The notes beneath the pieces were generated by a model. That model was not told where the DNA came from and searched no databases. It worked only from the letters and a program-made list of their open reading frames with translations. Made by a program: the position numbers and the translations under genes. Shown one piece after another: positions 15,389-22,833 of a stretch of DNA of 41,974 nucleotides (its first letter is position 1; each line of letters begins with the position of its first letter). This DNA is from a virus. The stretch covers positions 1-41,974 of IMG/VR virus record IMGVR_UViG_3300006845_000026. The stretch is one strand, 5' to 3'.

Positions 15389-15940
15389 ATGAGTAGGCTC
15401 CTGAAACTGCTGCTGTCTGGACAGAAGGAACGCTGGAAGCAGCAGGTCTCCGTCGCGATCGATGCTGTCGTCACCGCACTCGGCGGCAGTTCCGGCGGCG
15501 GTGTGCTCACCGAGCTCGACATCCTCGAGACGCAGCGCACCGGCGGGAACCAGACCGTGGCAAGCGGTGACGACCTCATCTTGCAGACCACGCTCTTCAG
15601 CCAGGGCGACATCGCTTACGACCCGGCGACGGGCATCTACACGCTCGTGCCGGGGAAGACGTACGAGCTCGCCGCATACCTGCACTTCATCAACTACGGC
15701 GGCGACGAGATGCAGATTAACTGGGTCCAGGCCGACACGGAATCGTTCCTTGACGAGTCGCTGATCGGTGTGTACGTCGCCGACGACGGCGTGAGCAGCT
15801 CGTCCTCGAGTCCGGGACCACACGCGATCTACAAGCCGGCGAACGCGACCGAGGCGCGCATCAAGCTCAAGAACGTGGGCGTGCAGACTGCCGACCTGCA
15901 ATCGTTCGTCTCGGGTGCCATCATCAAGCAACTGAGGTGA
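15389..15940 (+). CDS. C1q-like spike protein, copy 2
   Basis: 183 residues from an ATG; an in-frame GTG lies one codon upstream. It is a tandem relative of the previous gene: helix LKLLLSGQKERWKQQVSVAI, Gly/Ser hinge, core TLFSQGDIAYDPATGIYTLV and YELAAYLHF, and end GAIIKQLR. The helix and C-terminal tag are far more conserved than the middle, as expected when the outer surface varies and the attachment end does not. Confidence 0.75.
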   Translation: MSRLLKLLLSGQKERWKQQVSVAIDAVVTALGGSSGGGVLTELDILETQRTGGNQTVASGDDLILQTTLFSQGDIAYDPATGIYTLVPGKTYELAAYLHFINYGGDEMQINWVQADTESFLDESLIGVYVADDGVSSSSSSPGPHAIYKPANATEARIKLKNVGVQTADLQSFVSGAIIKQLR

Positions 15941-15943
15941 CCG

Positions 15944-16450
15944 ATGGTCAACTGGGTCGAGCCGTCTGAAGCCCTCGCGCCGCCCGACGCGCCGGTCGCG
16001 GACATCTTGCGCGACCCAGGCCAGGAGCCGGGGACGCTTGGCCTCCCGCGCGGCTTCGTGATCGCCGGTCAGAACCTCCCCTGCGACGACTCGTCGACGG
16101 CGTTCGTGCGCGGCGTGCTCGTGCCTAAGAACGTCTACGACTCGATGTCGGTCGAGCAGCGCCTGGCGCTCGACAACCCGAACGCGTACCCGCTCTGGCG
16201 CCTGTACGGCGGCCCGCTCGCGACGCGCGCGCTGGCGAACGACTGGGACCGCTGGCTCTACTTCTGGGCGTTCAACAACGGCCAGGTCTGGATCTCGCAC
16301 GGCGTGCCCTGCGTCGCGCCTCCGTGGGCGGTGGCGCCGCCCCCGGACACGAGCTTCCAGTGGAACTGGGTGTGGGAGGCCGGTCCCGGCAAAGTCGCGA
16401 ACCGGTACTACGACGCGCAGCAGGGCAAGAACGTCGTCGTGGTGGTGTGA
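15944..16450 (+). CDS. Protein with VNWV start, Trp-rich
   Basis: 168 residues, with a ribosome site in the previous gene's tail (GAGGTGACC). It begins VNWVEPSEA, matching the first half of the shared motif, but without a membrane segment. The middle has a Trp/Tyr-rich stretch (NDWDRWLYFWAFNN..VWISHG), and the end is hydrophobic (KNVVVVV). It overlaps the endolysin gene (TGATG). The function is not recognised. Confidence 0.6.
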   Translation: MVNWVEPSEALAPPDAPVADILRDPGQEPGTLGLPRGFVIAGQNLPCDDSSTAFVRGVLVPKNVYDSMSVEQRLALDNPNAYPLWRLYGGPLATRALANDWDRWLYFWAFNNGQVWISHGVPCVAPPWAVAPPPDTSFQWNWVWEAGPGKVANRYYDAQQGKNVVVVV

Positions 16451-17277
16451 TGGGCATCCACGCGGTCGAGCGCCAGTTCATCGTCGCGGGCTTCTACCGC
16501 GACTTCGCGCGCGAGCCGTCGCTCGTCGAGGCGCAGGTCTGCCAGGGCGTGAGCGGGCTCGAGACGAGTTACGGCAAGGGTTGGCGCAGCGAGGCCGGCA
16601 AGCGCTCGAAGAACCGCGGCGCGGTGCAGTCGGGTCGGCCGCCGTGTGACCCCGCCAACTCGTTCTTGTACAAGGACACGCACCCGAACCCGGACGGCTC
16701 CAGCACTTCGTACTCGATCTGCTTCCGCAGCTACGCGACCGACGAGGAGGCGTGCGCGGACATGATCCGGTACGTCGTCGGCACGGCGAGCAAGCCGAAG
16801 AAGAACGTGCTCGACGCCTGCGCGCGCGGCGACCTCTGGGGTGTCAGCGCCGGCATGCGCGCCAATCGCTACTACGAGGGCTTCGGTAAGACGCAGGCCG
16901 AGCGGATCGAGAACCACCGCAAGGCGCTCGCCGGCGCTATCAAGCGCCAGTGCGACGAGCTCGGCGAGGCGTTCCCGAGCGGCAAGCCCACGACCATGGG
17001 CGAGGTCAAGAAGCTCTTTCAGAGCGTCTTCAACGCGCCCAAGAAGCCGAAGATCGAGCGCGGCTCGCGCGGCGAGGCGGTCAAGGACTGGCAGCGGTTC
17101 ATCGGCGTCGTGGCAGACGGCATCTTCGGCCCGGTGACGGAGCAGGAGACGATCGTCTGGCAGGGCGCGCACAAGAACGTCGTCACCGGCGCGCCGCTCA
17201 AGATCGACGGCGTCGTCGGCAAAGAGACGTGGGCCGCTGCGGAGGTCGAGGCGCGTGCGTTGCCGGAGGCAGCGTGA
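16450..17277 (+). CDS. Lysozyme-like endolysin with peptidoglycan-binding domain
   Basis: 275 residues. The N-terminal lysozyme-like fold shows VSGLETSYGKGW with Glu38 as the likely catalytic acid, then a Cys-containing glucosaminidase-like region (CFRSYATDEEACADMIRYV). Residues ~195-270 are a type-1 peptidoglycan-binding repeat (SRGEAVKDWQRFIG, ADGIFGPVTEQ). It has no membrane anchor or signal peptide, unlike the transglycosylase at 8818, which fits a cytoplasmic endolysin released by a holin. The following gene is holin-like. Confidence 0.82.
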   Translation: MGIHAVERQFIVAGFYRDFAREPSLVEAQVCQGVSGLETSYGKGWRSEAGKRSKNRGAVQSGRPPCDPANSFLYKDTHPNPDGSSTSYSICFRSYATDEEACADMIRYVVGTASKPKKNVLDACARGDLWGVSAGMRANRYYEGFGKTQAERIENHRKALAGAIKRQCDELGEAFPSGKPTTMGEVKKLFQSVFNAPKKPKIERGSRGEAVKDWQRFIGVVADGIFGPVTEQETIVWQGAHKNVVTGAPLKIDGVVGKETWAAAEVEARALPEAA

Positions 17278-17280
17278 CGG

Positions 17281-17658
17281 ATGGTCGAAAACCTCCCCCA
17301 CCCGGCACTGGTCGCATCCTTCCTCCAGACGCAGGGCGTTACCGAGGGCGTGAACAACCTGGCAACGTCGGGACCTCTGGGTCTGGCGCTCGTCGTCGTG
17401 ACGCTGGCGCTGATCTGGACGATGAAGAAGTTGCTCGACACCAAGAACGAGCAGAAGAACGACGCGATCAAGAACACGGACGACATGCTGAAGTTGAGCG
17501 ACCGGACGAACACGGTCATCAACAAGATCGAAGTGATGATCAACACGAACAACGAGCGCCTGAGCCGCAACGACGAGACGTCGAAGGAAGTGGCCGAGGT
17601 GCTGACCGAAGTTCGGGAGATCTTACGAGCGCTGAGGGAACAACGGATGCGGAGGTGA
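17281..17658 (+). CDS. Holin-like membrane protein with coiled coil
   Basis: 125 residues. One strong membrane segment (~33-50; LGLALVVVTLALIW) is followed by a long charged coiled coil (KNEQKNDAIKNTDDMLKLSD..EVAEVLTEVREILRALREQR). Single-span holins with charged tails look like this and sit beside endolysins, as here. An early HPALVASF is only a weak look-alike of the HP tag. It could instead be a structural coiled-coil membrane protein. Confidence 0.55.
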   Translation: MVENLPHPALVASFLQTQGVTEGVNNLATSGPLGLALVVVTLALIWTMKKLLDTKNEQKNDAIKNTDDMLKLSDRTNTVINKIEVMINTNNERLSRNDETSKEVAEVLTEVREILRALREQRMRR

Positions 17659-17663
17659 CGGAC

Positions 17664-17945
17664 ATGGCTGCTGCGACATACAACGTTGAAGAGTTAGCGA
17701 TCCCCGACCCGTTCCCGTCGTCAGCGCCGCAGCCGATCATCCCGGTCGACGAGGAGGACGTCGAGGACCCTGACACAGACCAGATCGAGACGCTGAAGCT
17801 CACCGACCCGAAGGGGGCGCTCGAGTTGGCCCGCCAGAAAGTGCGCCACAGCTCGCAGCAGATGGAGAAGCTCGGCCGCAAGATGACTCCGTCGGAACCG
17901 GCTCCGGTGCCGAGCTCCGTGCCCAGCACCAAGAAAACGGACTAG
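17664..17945 (+). CDS. Small acidic protein, unknown
   Basis: 93 residues behind a GGAGGTGACGG ribosome site. A Pro/Asp/Glu-rich first half (PDPFPSSAPQPIIPVDEEDVEDPDTDQ) is followed by a helix (GALELARQKVRHSSQQMEKL) and a Pro/Ser tail. It has no Cys or membrane segment and is probably disordered in part. The role is unknown. Confidence 0.6.
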   Translation: MAAATYNVEELAIPDPFPSSAPQPIIPVDEEDVEDPDTDQIETLKLTDPKGALELARQKVRHSSQQMEKLGRKMTPSEPAPVPSSVPSTKKTD

Positions 17946-17954
17946 ACTTCCCGC

Positions 17955-18242
17955 GTGGGCAAGACACGCAAGGACAGCGACCAGCACAAGCTCGATCGGC
18001 TGACCAAGCCAGAAGAGCACCGCGACACGCTCGTGCCCTGCGAGGCGTGTGGCGGTCACGGCTTTCGCAACGTGCGCAAGACCATGTTCGACGGGACGCG
18101 CTATCGGTTCTTGGAGACGAAGGTCACGTGCAACTGGTGCCGTGGCGACGGTTCGGTGACCAAGAGGCTCTCGAAAGCGTTCCACCGCTGGACGCGTATT
18201 TTGCGGCGCAACCGCGCTGCTGGCCTCTGCCCACGGGAGTGA
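17955..18242 (+). CDS. Small zinc-finger protein with DnaJ-type CxxCxGxG pairs
   Basis: 95 residues from a GTG start. Two CxxCxGxG motifs (CEACGGHG and CNWCRGDG, ~29 residues apart) match one zinc site of the DnaJ cysteine-rich domain, without J or substrate domains. Basic residues surround it, ending in RWTRILRRNR. It may bind zinc and partner proteins or nucleic acid. Stand-alone copies of this motif occur in phages with unknown roles. Confidence 0.7.
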   Translation: MGKTRKDSDQHKLDRLTKPEEHRDTLVPCEACGGHGFRNVRKTMFDGTRYRFLETKVTCNWCRGDGSVTKRLSKAFHRWTRILRRNRAAGLCPRE

Positions 18243-18256
18243 GGTAGACTTCTCTC

Positions 18257-18562
18257 ATGGCAAGCAGACACTGGGGACTCCTCAAAGCCGCGGGCGGGCA
18301 GATCTCGCTCCACTCGCAGACTGGACGTTTTTTGCAGAAGGTCGCGTTCCTCGACGTGCCGCACATGTTCGTGAACGGCCCGCGCTCGCTCCTGATGTCG
18401 GTCGCTGGCGAGCAGTCGCTGCACAGCCAGGTCGGCCGGCACCTCCAGAAGATCGCGAACTTGGACACGGACACGCCGAAGCCCGTCGCGCCGAACGAGA
18501 TCGGCGGCGAGTTGCAGGTGCAGAGCCCGTACGGTTTGGCGCTCGGCGGCTCGCAGTTCTAG
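18257..18562 (+). CDS. SLHS-repeat protein, two copies
   Basis: 101 residues. It contains two copies of a ~15-residue unit, GGQISLHSQTGRFLQK (res ~13-28) and AGEQSLHSQVGRHLQK (res ~50-65), separated by a hydrophobic linker. One more copy starts the 39762 protein on the other side of the sugar island. It has no membrane segment. The stop abuts the convergent SGNH gene without a gap. The repeat may be a binding site for a shared particle partner. The role is unknown. Confidence 0.65.
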   Translation: MASRHWGLLKAAGGQISLHSQTGRFLQKVAFLDVPHMFVNGPRSLLMSVAGEQSLHSQVGRHLQKIANLDTDTPKPVAPNEIGGELQVQSPYGLALGGSQF

Positions 18563-19138
18563 TCACTCCCAGAGCACGCGCGACATGTACTCGGCCCACT
18601 GACGCGCCCCGCGTCGCGTGGGGTGCACGCCGTCGCTCTCGAGCGGCAGCGGTCCCGGGTCGATCGCGAAGACCTCGGACTTCGCCACCGCGTCGTGGAT
18701 GTAGCGCGTGTCCATCGCCAGCGGCGGGGGCAAGAGCCACACCGCGGACGGCGCCTCGTACCTCACCTCGTCGTCGCGCGCGTACATCAGGTCGTTGAGG
18801 AGGTTCACGATCGTCGAGATGTCCTCGGCGAGCTTGGGCCGCTCGACGCGCGTGCAGTTCACCCCGAGCGAGATGAGCAGGACGCGCGCCTTCGGGTGCT
18901 CCTTGACCACGCGCTCGAACCACTTCTTGCGGAGCCACTGACGGGCGCTCGACCCGCCCTTGGCCCACACCGCGGCGTCGACGTTGCGGATCTTAGCGAC
19001 CTCGCGGAACGACGGGCCGGTCACGTACGCCATCGAGTCGCCGCAGAGCACGTACTTCGCTTCGCTCGGCTTCGCCGCTACCTCGCACACAGGCGCGACG
19101 AGGGCGAGCGAGCCGGCGATGAAGCTCCGGCGGTTCAC
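18563..19138 (-). CDS. SGNH hydrolase with Tat-like signal
   Basis: 191 residues; GTG start in a GTGA overlap with the epimerase gene. The start NRRSFIAGSLALVA has twin Arg and a hydrophobic stretch, like a Tat signal. SGNH blocks are CGDS (Ser35), LGVN (Asn) and SDGVHP (Asp/His). It is related in plan to the hydrolase at 10562 but carries an export signal in place of a C-terminal anchor. A role in acylation state of an exported polysaccharide is plausible given the adjacent sugar genes. Confidence 0.8.
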   Translation of the reverse strand: MNRRSFIAGSLALVAPVCEVAAKPSEAKYVLCGDSMAYVTGPSFREVAKIRNVDAAVWAKGGSSARQWLRKKWFERVVKEHPKARVLLISLGVNCTRVERPKLAEDISTIVNLLNDLMYARDDEVRYEAPSAVWLLPPPLAMDTRYIHDAVAKSEVFAIDPGPLPLESDGVHPTRRGARQWAEYMSRVLWE

Positions 19139-19677
19139 GCGCGCGACTCCGTGAGCGGCGCGATGTACTCGCGCTTGAGCTCCGCGAGCACGTCGTCGAG
19201 TTTGGGGGCGCTCGCGTCCTTGTCGGACAGGATGGGGCCCGCCACGGGCCAGGGGACGTCGTAGCCGACGCTCTCCCAGTAGATCTGCCGCTCCGCGACC
19301 TCGTCGCGCGCGGCGTCGAACCGGTAGCGGACGCGGCAGAGCGGGCTCGTCGAGACGACGTAGCCGTGCGCGGTCCACGGCGGGATGATGAGCATCTTGC
19401 GGTCGCCCTCGCCGAGCCACAGCCAGTCGACGTGCCCCGTCTTCAGGTTCACCAGCACCTCGAAGATCAGGCCGATCTCGACCGTCAGGACCTTGATGAG
19501 TGGGGAGCGCCGCGGGTCCTGGAAGTGCACGCCGCGCAGGACGCGGCTACGCGACTCGACGACCAGCTCGCGGATCATCGGCACGGCGAGCGAGAACTCC
19601 ACGGCGCGACCGCGCTCGTCGTCGTGGTGGGGCGCCTCGAGCAGGCGCGCCCCGGACGCCATCTCCATGACGTTCAC
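19135..19677 (-). CDS. RmlC-like dTDP-sugar 3,5-epimerase
   Basis: 180 residues from a GTG in a GTGA overlap. The cupin pattern of RmlC is present: SRVLRGVHFQDP, IKVLTVEIGLIFEVLVNL (function strand with K), PPWTAHGYVVST, and VRYRFDAARDE. RmlC epimerises dTDP-4-keto-6-deoxyglucose on the path to rhamnose-type sugars. An RmlB-like gene lies in the island at 27953, but no RmlA or RmlD was seen, so host enzymes would supply these or the product differs. Related sugar isomerases of the same fold cannot be excluded. Confidence 0.78.
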   Translation of the reverse strand: MNVMEMASGARLLEAPHHDDERGRAVEFSLAVPMIRELVVESRSRVLRGVHFQDPRRSPLIKVLTVEIGLIFEVLVNLKTGHVDWLWLGEGDRKMLIIPPWTAHGYVVSTSPLCRVRYRFDAARDEVAERQIYWESVGYDVPWPVAGPILSDKDASAPKLDDVLAELKREYIAPLTESRA

Positions 19678-20357
19678 GACTGAGCCGCCCCGCGCATCTC
19701 GCTCCGCACGCGCGTGAGGACTTTCCGGAACATCGCCGCGCGGATCGGCGCGTACTTGTAAGCGATCGTCCCGGCGTAACCGGTGATGGTGCACGTCACC
19801 CAGTCCGCAGAGTAGCAGCGGCTCCGGTGCCCGGCCATGACCTTGCCCGCCTCGCGTGACGACTCGAGCAAGTGCGAGTCGGTGAGCCCGACGGTCTCCT
19901 TGATGCGCGCGTCGGTGAGGCCCTGGATCTGGAACGCGGTGGAGGCGTGGAAGACGACCGTGCCCCACTTGCTGTCCTTGCGGATGCCGCGCTCCCACTT
20001 CGGGACGGCGCCGATCGGGTAGAGCGCGCCGTCGCACTCGCGCTGGTTCGGCTTCGGCCCAAAGATCTCGCAGCCGCCGTTCTGAATTCGCGAATCGAGG
20101 CGCGACTCGAAGTAGCCGAGCGTGAGCTTGAGCGACGCCTCCTCCTCCGGCGGTCCGGGCCACTTGCGCTTGCAACCGTCCACGGCGAAGTCGCCGGTGC
20201 ACGTGTTCTCGTGAGCGACGATCGCCATCTGCGCCGTGAAGCGCGTCAGGTACTCGCGCCGCTCGACGGCGGCTTGTTCGGCCTTGTCCGGCGGGACGTG
20301 CGGCGGGGTCATCGAGTTCGCGACGGTGAAGAGTGCGGCTCCAAGTTTAATAGACAT
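19674..20357 (-). CDS. Lysozyme-like exported protein
   Basis: 227 residues from the ATG at 20357. A short hydrophobic start (SIKLGAALFTVANS) could be a signal peptide. The core LTLGYFESRLDSRI has a Glu in the place of a lysozyme-type catalytic acid, followed by a Cys pair (NGGCEIFG..ECDG), ALYPIGAVPKWERG and AFQIQGLTD. This fits a transglycosylase/lysozyme-like protein. A GTG start at 20444 would add ~29 basic residues. The 20357 start lacks a clear ribosome site, so the start is uncertain. Confidence 0.55.
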   Translation of the reverse strand: MSIKLGAALFTVANSMTPPHVPPDKAEQAAVERREYLTRFTAQMAIVAHENTCTGDFAVDGCKRKWPGPPEEEASLKLTLGYFESRLDSRIQNGGCEIFGPKPNQRECDGALYPIGAVPKWERGIRKDSKWGTVVFHASTAFQIQGLTDARIKETVGLTDSHLLESSREAGKVMAGHRSRCYSADWVTCTITGYAGTIAYKYAPIRAAMFRKVLTRVRSEMRGAAQS

Positions 20358-20454
20358 CGGGCGACCGTAGCGAGCTCGCGCGAGCGAGGCAAGTTCTCGA
20401 CAACGTTGCGTTCCGCGACGACCAGTTTTTTTGATTGCTCGCACGCGGGGTTAA
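20358..20454. promoter_or_regulatory. Divergent intergenic region
   Basis: A 97-base gap between diverging transcription units, so it probably holds two promoters. It contains a 12-base perfect palindrome (GCTCGCGCGAGC at 20374-20385), which may be a chance of high GC, and a T7 run at 20426-20432. No consensus -35/-10 pair is convincing on either strand. Confidence 0.4.
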
Positions 20455-20832
20455 GTGCAGAGTGGTGACACTTTGGCACCGCGTAACCGTCGTCAGCTCC
20501 GCAAGAAGAAAAAGCAGCAGTCGCGCAAGAAACCGGCGCGCGAGCCGAACGAGCTCGAGAAGATGGTGGCCCGCGGCGTGTCGCGCGTCGCCGACGTGGT
20601 GGACGCGGGGCTCGAGGTCTTCGAGCGCGACCCCGAGCGCGCGGTCAACGCCACCATCTCGTTCATGGACGGCGTCGGCAAGATCGGCGCGTTCATCAAG
20701 CAGAACCCGGACGAGGCGAAGCGCGTCGCCGCGTCGATCGCGGTCGACAGCGTCAACAAGCTCTCGCACGCCTTCATCTCGGCGGGCGCGCGGCAGATTC
20801 GCAAGGACTTGAACGGCAAGAGGAAGCGCTAA
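20455..20832 (+). CDS. Basic-arm helical protein
   Basis: 125 residues from GTG; TTG at 20473 is an alternative. It opens with a Lys/Arg-rich arm (PRNRRQLRKKKKQQSRKK) and continues as amphipathic helices (ELEKMVARGVSRVADVVDAG..GVGKIGAFIKQNPDEAKR) ending KGKRKR. It has no Cys or membrane segment. It could be a nucleic-acid-binding or chaperone-like protein, with no family recognised. It begins the plus-strand run that leads into the sugar island. Confidence 0.55.
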   Translation: MQSGDTLAPRNRRQLRKKKKQQSRKKPAREPNELEKMVARGVSRVADVVDAGLEVFERDPERAVNATISFMDGVGKIGAFIKQNPDEAKRVAASIAVDSVNKLSHAFISAGARQIRKDLNGKRKR

Positions 20833-20837
20833 CCGTC

Positions 20838-21275
20838 GTGATCTGGTTCTGGCTGTACATCGGCGGGTGCGTGGGTTGGCTCCTGTGCCAGCTCACGTCG
20901 CCGGACGTGCGCAACATGCACGCGCGAAACACCCACATCGCCAAGCAGCGATCGCCGTTCTGGGGGCCCGTGCTCTGCGTGGTCGCGGCGCTCGTGTTTA
21001 TCCCGCTCTGGCCGCTGATGATGCTCGGTTGGTTAGCCGGCGCCGAAAAGTTTCTCCTCAAGATCGCGGACCAGAAGTACATGCGCGTGAAGATCACGTG
21101 CCCGACGTGCAGCTTCCAGTCCGAGGTCTCCATCCCGCGCAACGCGCAGCGCTGGGTCGAGTTCCCGGCGGGGTGGTACGTCAACGAGCAATTCGAGTGG
21201 GCGTGCTCGCCGGCGTGCGCGCGGCACTCCGAGATCTGCCCGCATCAATCAGAAAAACAAGGAGGGGCGACGTGA
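20838..21275 (+). CDS. Two-pass membrane protein with zinc-ribbon-like domain, copy 1
   Basis: 145 residues from GTG. Hydrophobic segments ~3-19 and ~42-62 (FWLYIGGCVGWLLC and WGPVLCVVAALVFIPLWPLM) are followed by a cytosolic domain with CPTC and CSPAC pairs that could bind zinc. It is a tandem paralogue of the next gene (GTGA overlap). It directly precedes the glycosyltransferases. The function is unknown. Confidence 0.65.
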   Translation: MIWFWLYIGGCVGWLLCQLTSPDVRNMHARNTHIAKQRSPFWGPVLCVVAALVFIPLWPLMMLGWLAGAEKFLLKIADQKYMRVKITCPTCSFQSEVSIPRNAQRWVEFPAGWYVNEQFEWACSPACARHSEICPHQSEKQGGAT

Positions 21276-21706
21276 CCTGGTTCTGGATCTGGCTCGGGGG
21301 CTCGGTCGCTCACGCGCTATTCCTCTTCGCTAACGCATTGCTACTCGACCAGTTCCGCCACTGCGTGCACAAGCGCATGTGGGGCCAAGTCGTCGGGCTA
21401 CTGCTAACGATACCGCTCTGGCCAGTCGGCGTTGTCGCGCTCTTGATACCAAAGCGCGTTTTAAAGAAGTGGCTCGATCGTTTGGAGCCGGATAGCTCGT
21501 CGTACGTCGACGTGGTTTGCCCCGTGTGCGGCTTCAAGGGGGAGGTCGCGATCTGGGACGACGTCGAAGGTCACACCTGGGACAAGATTCCGATCGGTTG
21601 GTGGATGAGCTGTCAAGAAGAGATCGCCTGCTCGAAGAAGTGTGCCGACGACTTCGCGGTGCACAAAGCTCGTCGAGAAGACCCACGATTCCTGGAACTG
21701 CACTGA
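21272..21706 (+). CDS. Two-pass membrane protein with zinc-ribbon-like domain, copy 2
   Basis: 144 residues from GTG. Same plan as the previous gene: FWIWLGGSVAHALFLF, then VVGLLLTIPLWPVGVVALLI, then CPVCGFKGEVAIW and CSKKC. The parallel FWLYIGGC/FWIWLGGS starts and Cys pairs show a tandem duplication with strong divergence. TGATG junction with the first glycosyltransferase. Confidence 0.65.
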   Translation: MTWFWIWLGGSVAHALFLFANALLLDQFRHCVHKRMWGQVVGLLLTIPLWPVGVVALLIPKRVLKKWLDRLEPDSSSYVDVVCPVCGFKGEVAIWDDVEGHTWDKIPIGWWMSCQEEIACSKKCADDFAVHKARREDPRFLELH

Positions 21707-22833
21707 TGAAGCCGCTCGTCCTATTCGAGACGCTCTTCGAGCTCTTCTTCGACGGCTGGTGCGCCTCGTCCCGGGCCTACGCGCGCGGCATGGAGCGAGC
21801 CGGCGTCGACGTTCGGCTCCAGACGTGGCGAACGCCCGAGAAGGGTGAGGTGGTGCACCCGCAGGTGCGCGCCGAGATCGGGCACATGATGCGGCCCTGC
21901 GAGCGGTTGTGGGACGCCTACGTGTGGAGCGGCGCGTTCGGCGGACCGTTCGAGGGTACGGCAGTCGCGCTCTCGAAGATCTTGACCATACGGCGCACGT
22001 TCCGTAAACCGGTCGCGTTCTACACCATGTTCGAGCGCACCAACGTGCAGCGAGAACTCGTGCGCATGCTGAACCAGCTCGACAGCGTGATGGTACCCTG
22101 CAAGGCGAACCTGCGCGCGCTCCAGCTCGCCGGCGTCAACAACGCTCGGCGCATCCCGATCCCGTTCTTCTCCGACGACCCGCACCTAGCACTGCCGAAA
22201 CCAGCAACGCCGGCGAAGACGTTCTACTGGATCGGTCGCTGGGAACCTCGCAAGGCGCCGCACCGGCTGATCAAGGCGTTCATGCTCGCGTTCGAGCCGG
22301 GCGAGGCCAAGCTCGTGATGAAGTGCGGTCCCGCGCCGTGGGTGAAGAGCCCGTACGTGTCTCCGGAGGAGGCGATCGAGCGCGCGGTCGCGCAGACGTC
22401 GTGGCGGCAGAACGACGCGGCGCTCGGCATCGAGGTCATCCGCGAGAAACTCGAGCCGGAGGAGATGGTGGCGCTCCACGCGCGCGGCGACGTCTATTGC
22501 TCGGCGTCGCACGGCGAGGGGATCGACATGCCGGCGTTCGCGGCGAAGCTCGGCGGCCGGCGCATCGTCACGGTCGCGTGCGGCGGACCCGAGGACTTCG
22601 TCGACGACGGCGACTTCGTGGTGCAGGGCAAGGGGAACATCGCGATACCCGCGTACGACCGCATCTGGGGCGCCGGCTCGACCGCGGTCGACTACGACCT
22701 CGACGAGCTCGTGGCGGCGCTCAAGAAGGCGCGTCGCGCGACTGAGCCGCCCCAGCGGCTGAAGATCGCCGAGCACCACGTCGAGGCCGTGCAGCACGAC
22801 CTGGGTCGCTGGGTGAGGAGCATGGTCTCGTGA
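21706..22833 (+). CDS. GT-B glycosyltransferase, copy 1
   Basis: 375 residues, with a TGATG junction. The build is GT4-like: an acceptor-side N-terminal half with SRAYARGMERAGVDVRL, a linker near VAFYTMFER, and a donor-binding half with FYWIGRWEPRKAPHRLIKAF and SHGEGIDMPAFAAKLGGRR. The EGxxMPxxE-type donor loop is present with Ala in place of the usual second Glu, so the donor end is variant. It is a paralogue of the genes at 22830 and 28984. A soluble enzyme adding a sugar to a surface glycan is likely. Confidence 0.8.
   Translation: MKPLVLFETLFELFFDGWCASSRAYARGMERAGVDVRLQTWRTPEKGEVVHPQVRAEIGHMMRPCERLWDAYVWSGAFGGPFEGTAVALSKILTIRRTFRKPVAFYTMFERTNVQRELVRMLNQLDSVMVPCKANLRALQLAGVNNARRIPIPFFSDDPHLALPKPATPAKTFYWIGRWEPRKAPHRLIKAFMLAFEPGEAKLVMKCGPAPWVKSPYVSPEEAIERAVAQTSWRQNDAALGIEVIREKLEPEEMVALHARGDVYCSASHGEGIDMPAFAAKLGGRRIVTVACGGPEDFVDDGDFVVQGKGNIAIPAYDRIWGAGSTAVDYDLDELVAALKKARRATEPPQRLKIAEHHVEAVQHDLGRWVRSMVS

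Noticed and set aside
17281-17330. HPALVASF in the holin-like protein as another HP.D.F tag
   Set aside because: It lacks the acid and spacing of the other copies and is best treated as chance.
20374-20385. 12-base palindrome GCTCGCGCGAGC as an operator
   Set aside because: Such palindromes are common by chance at this GC content; no second copy was seen nearby.
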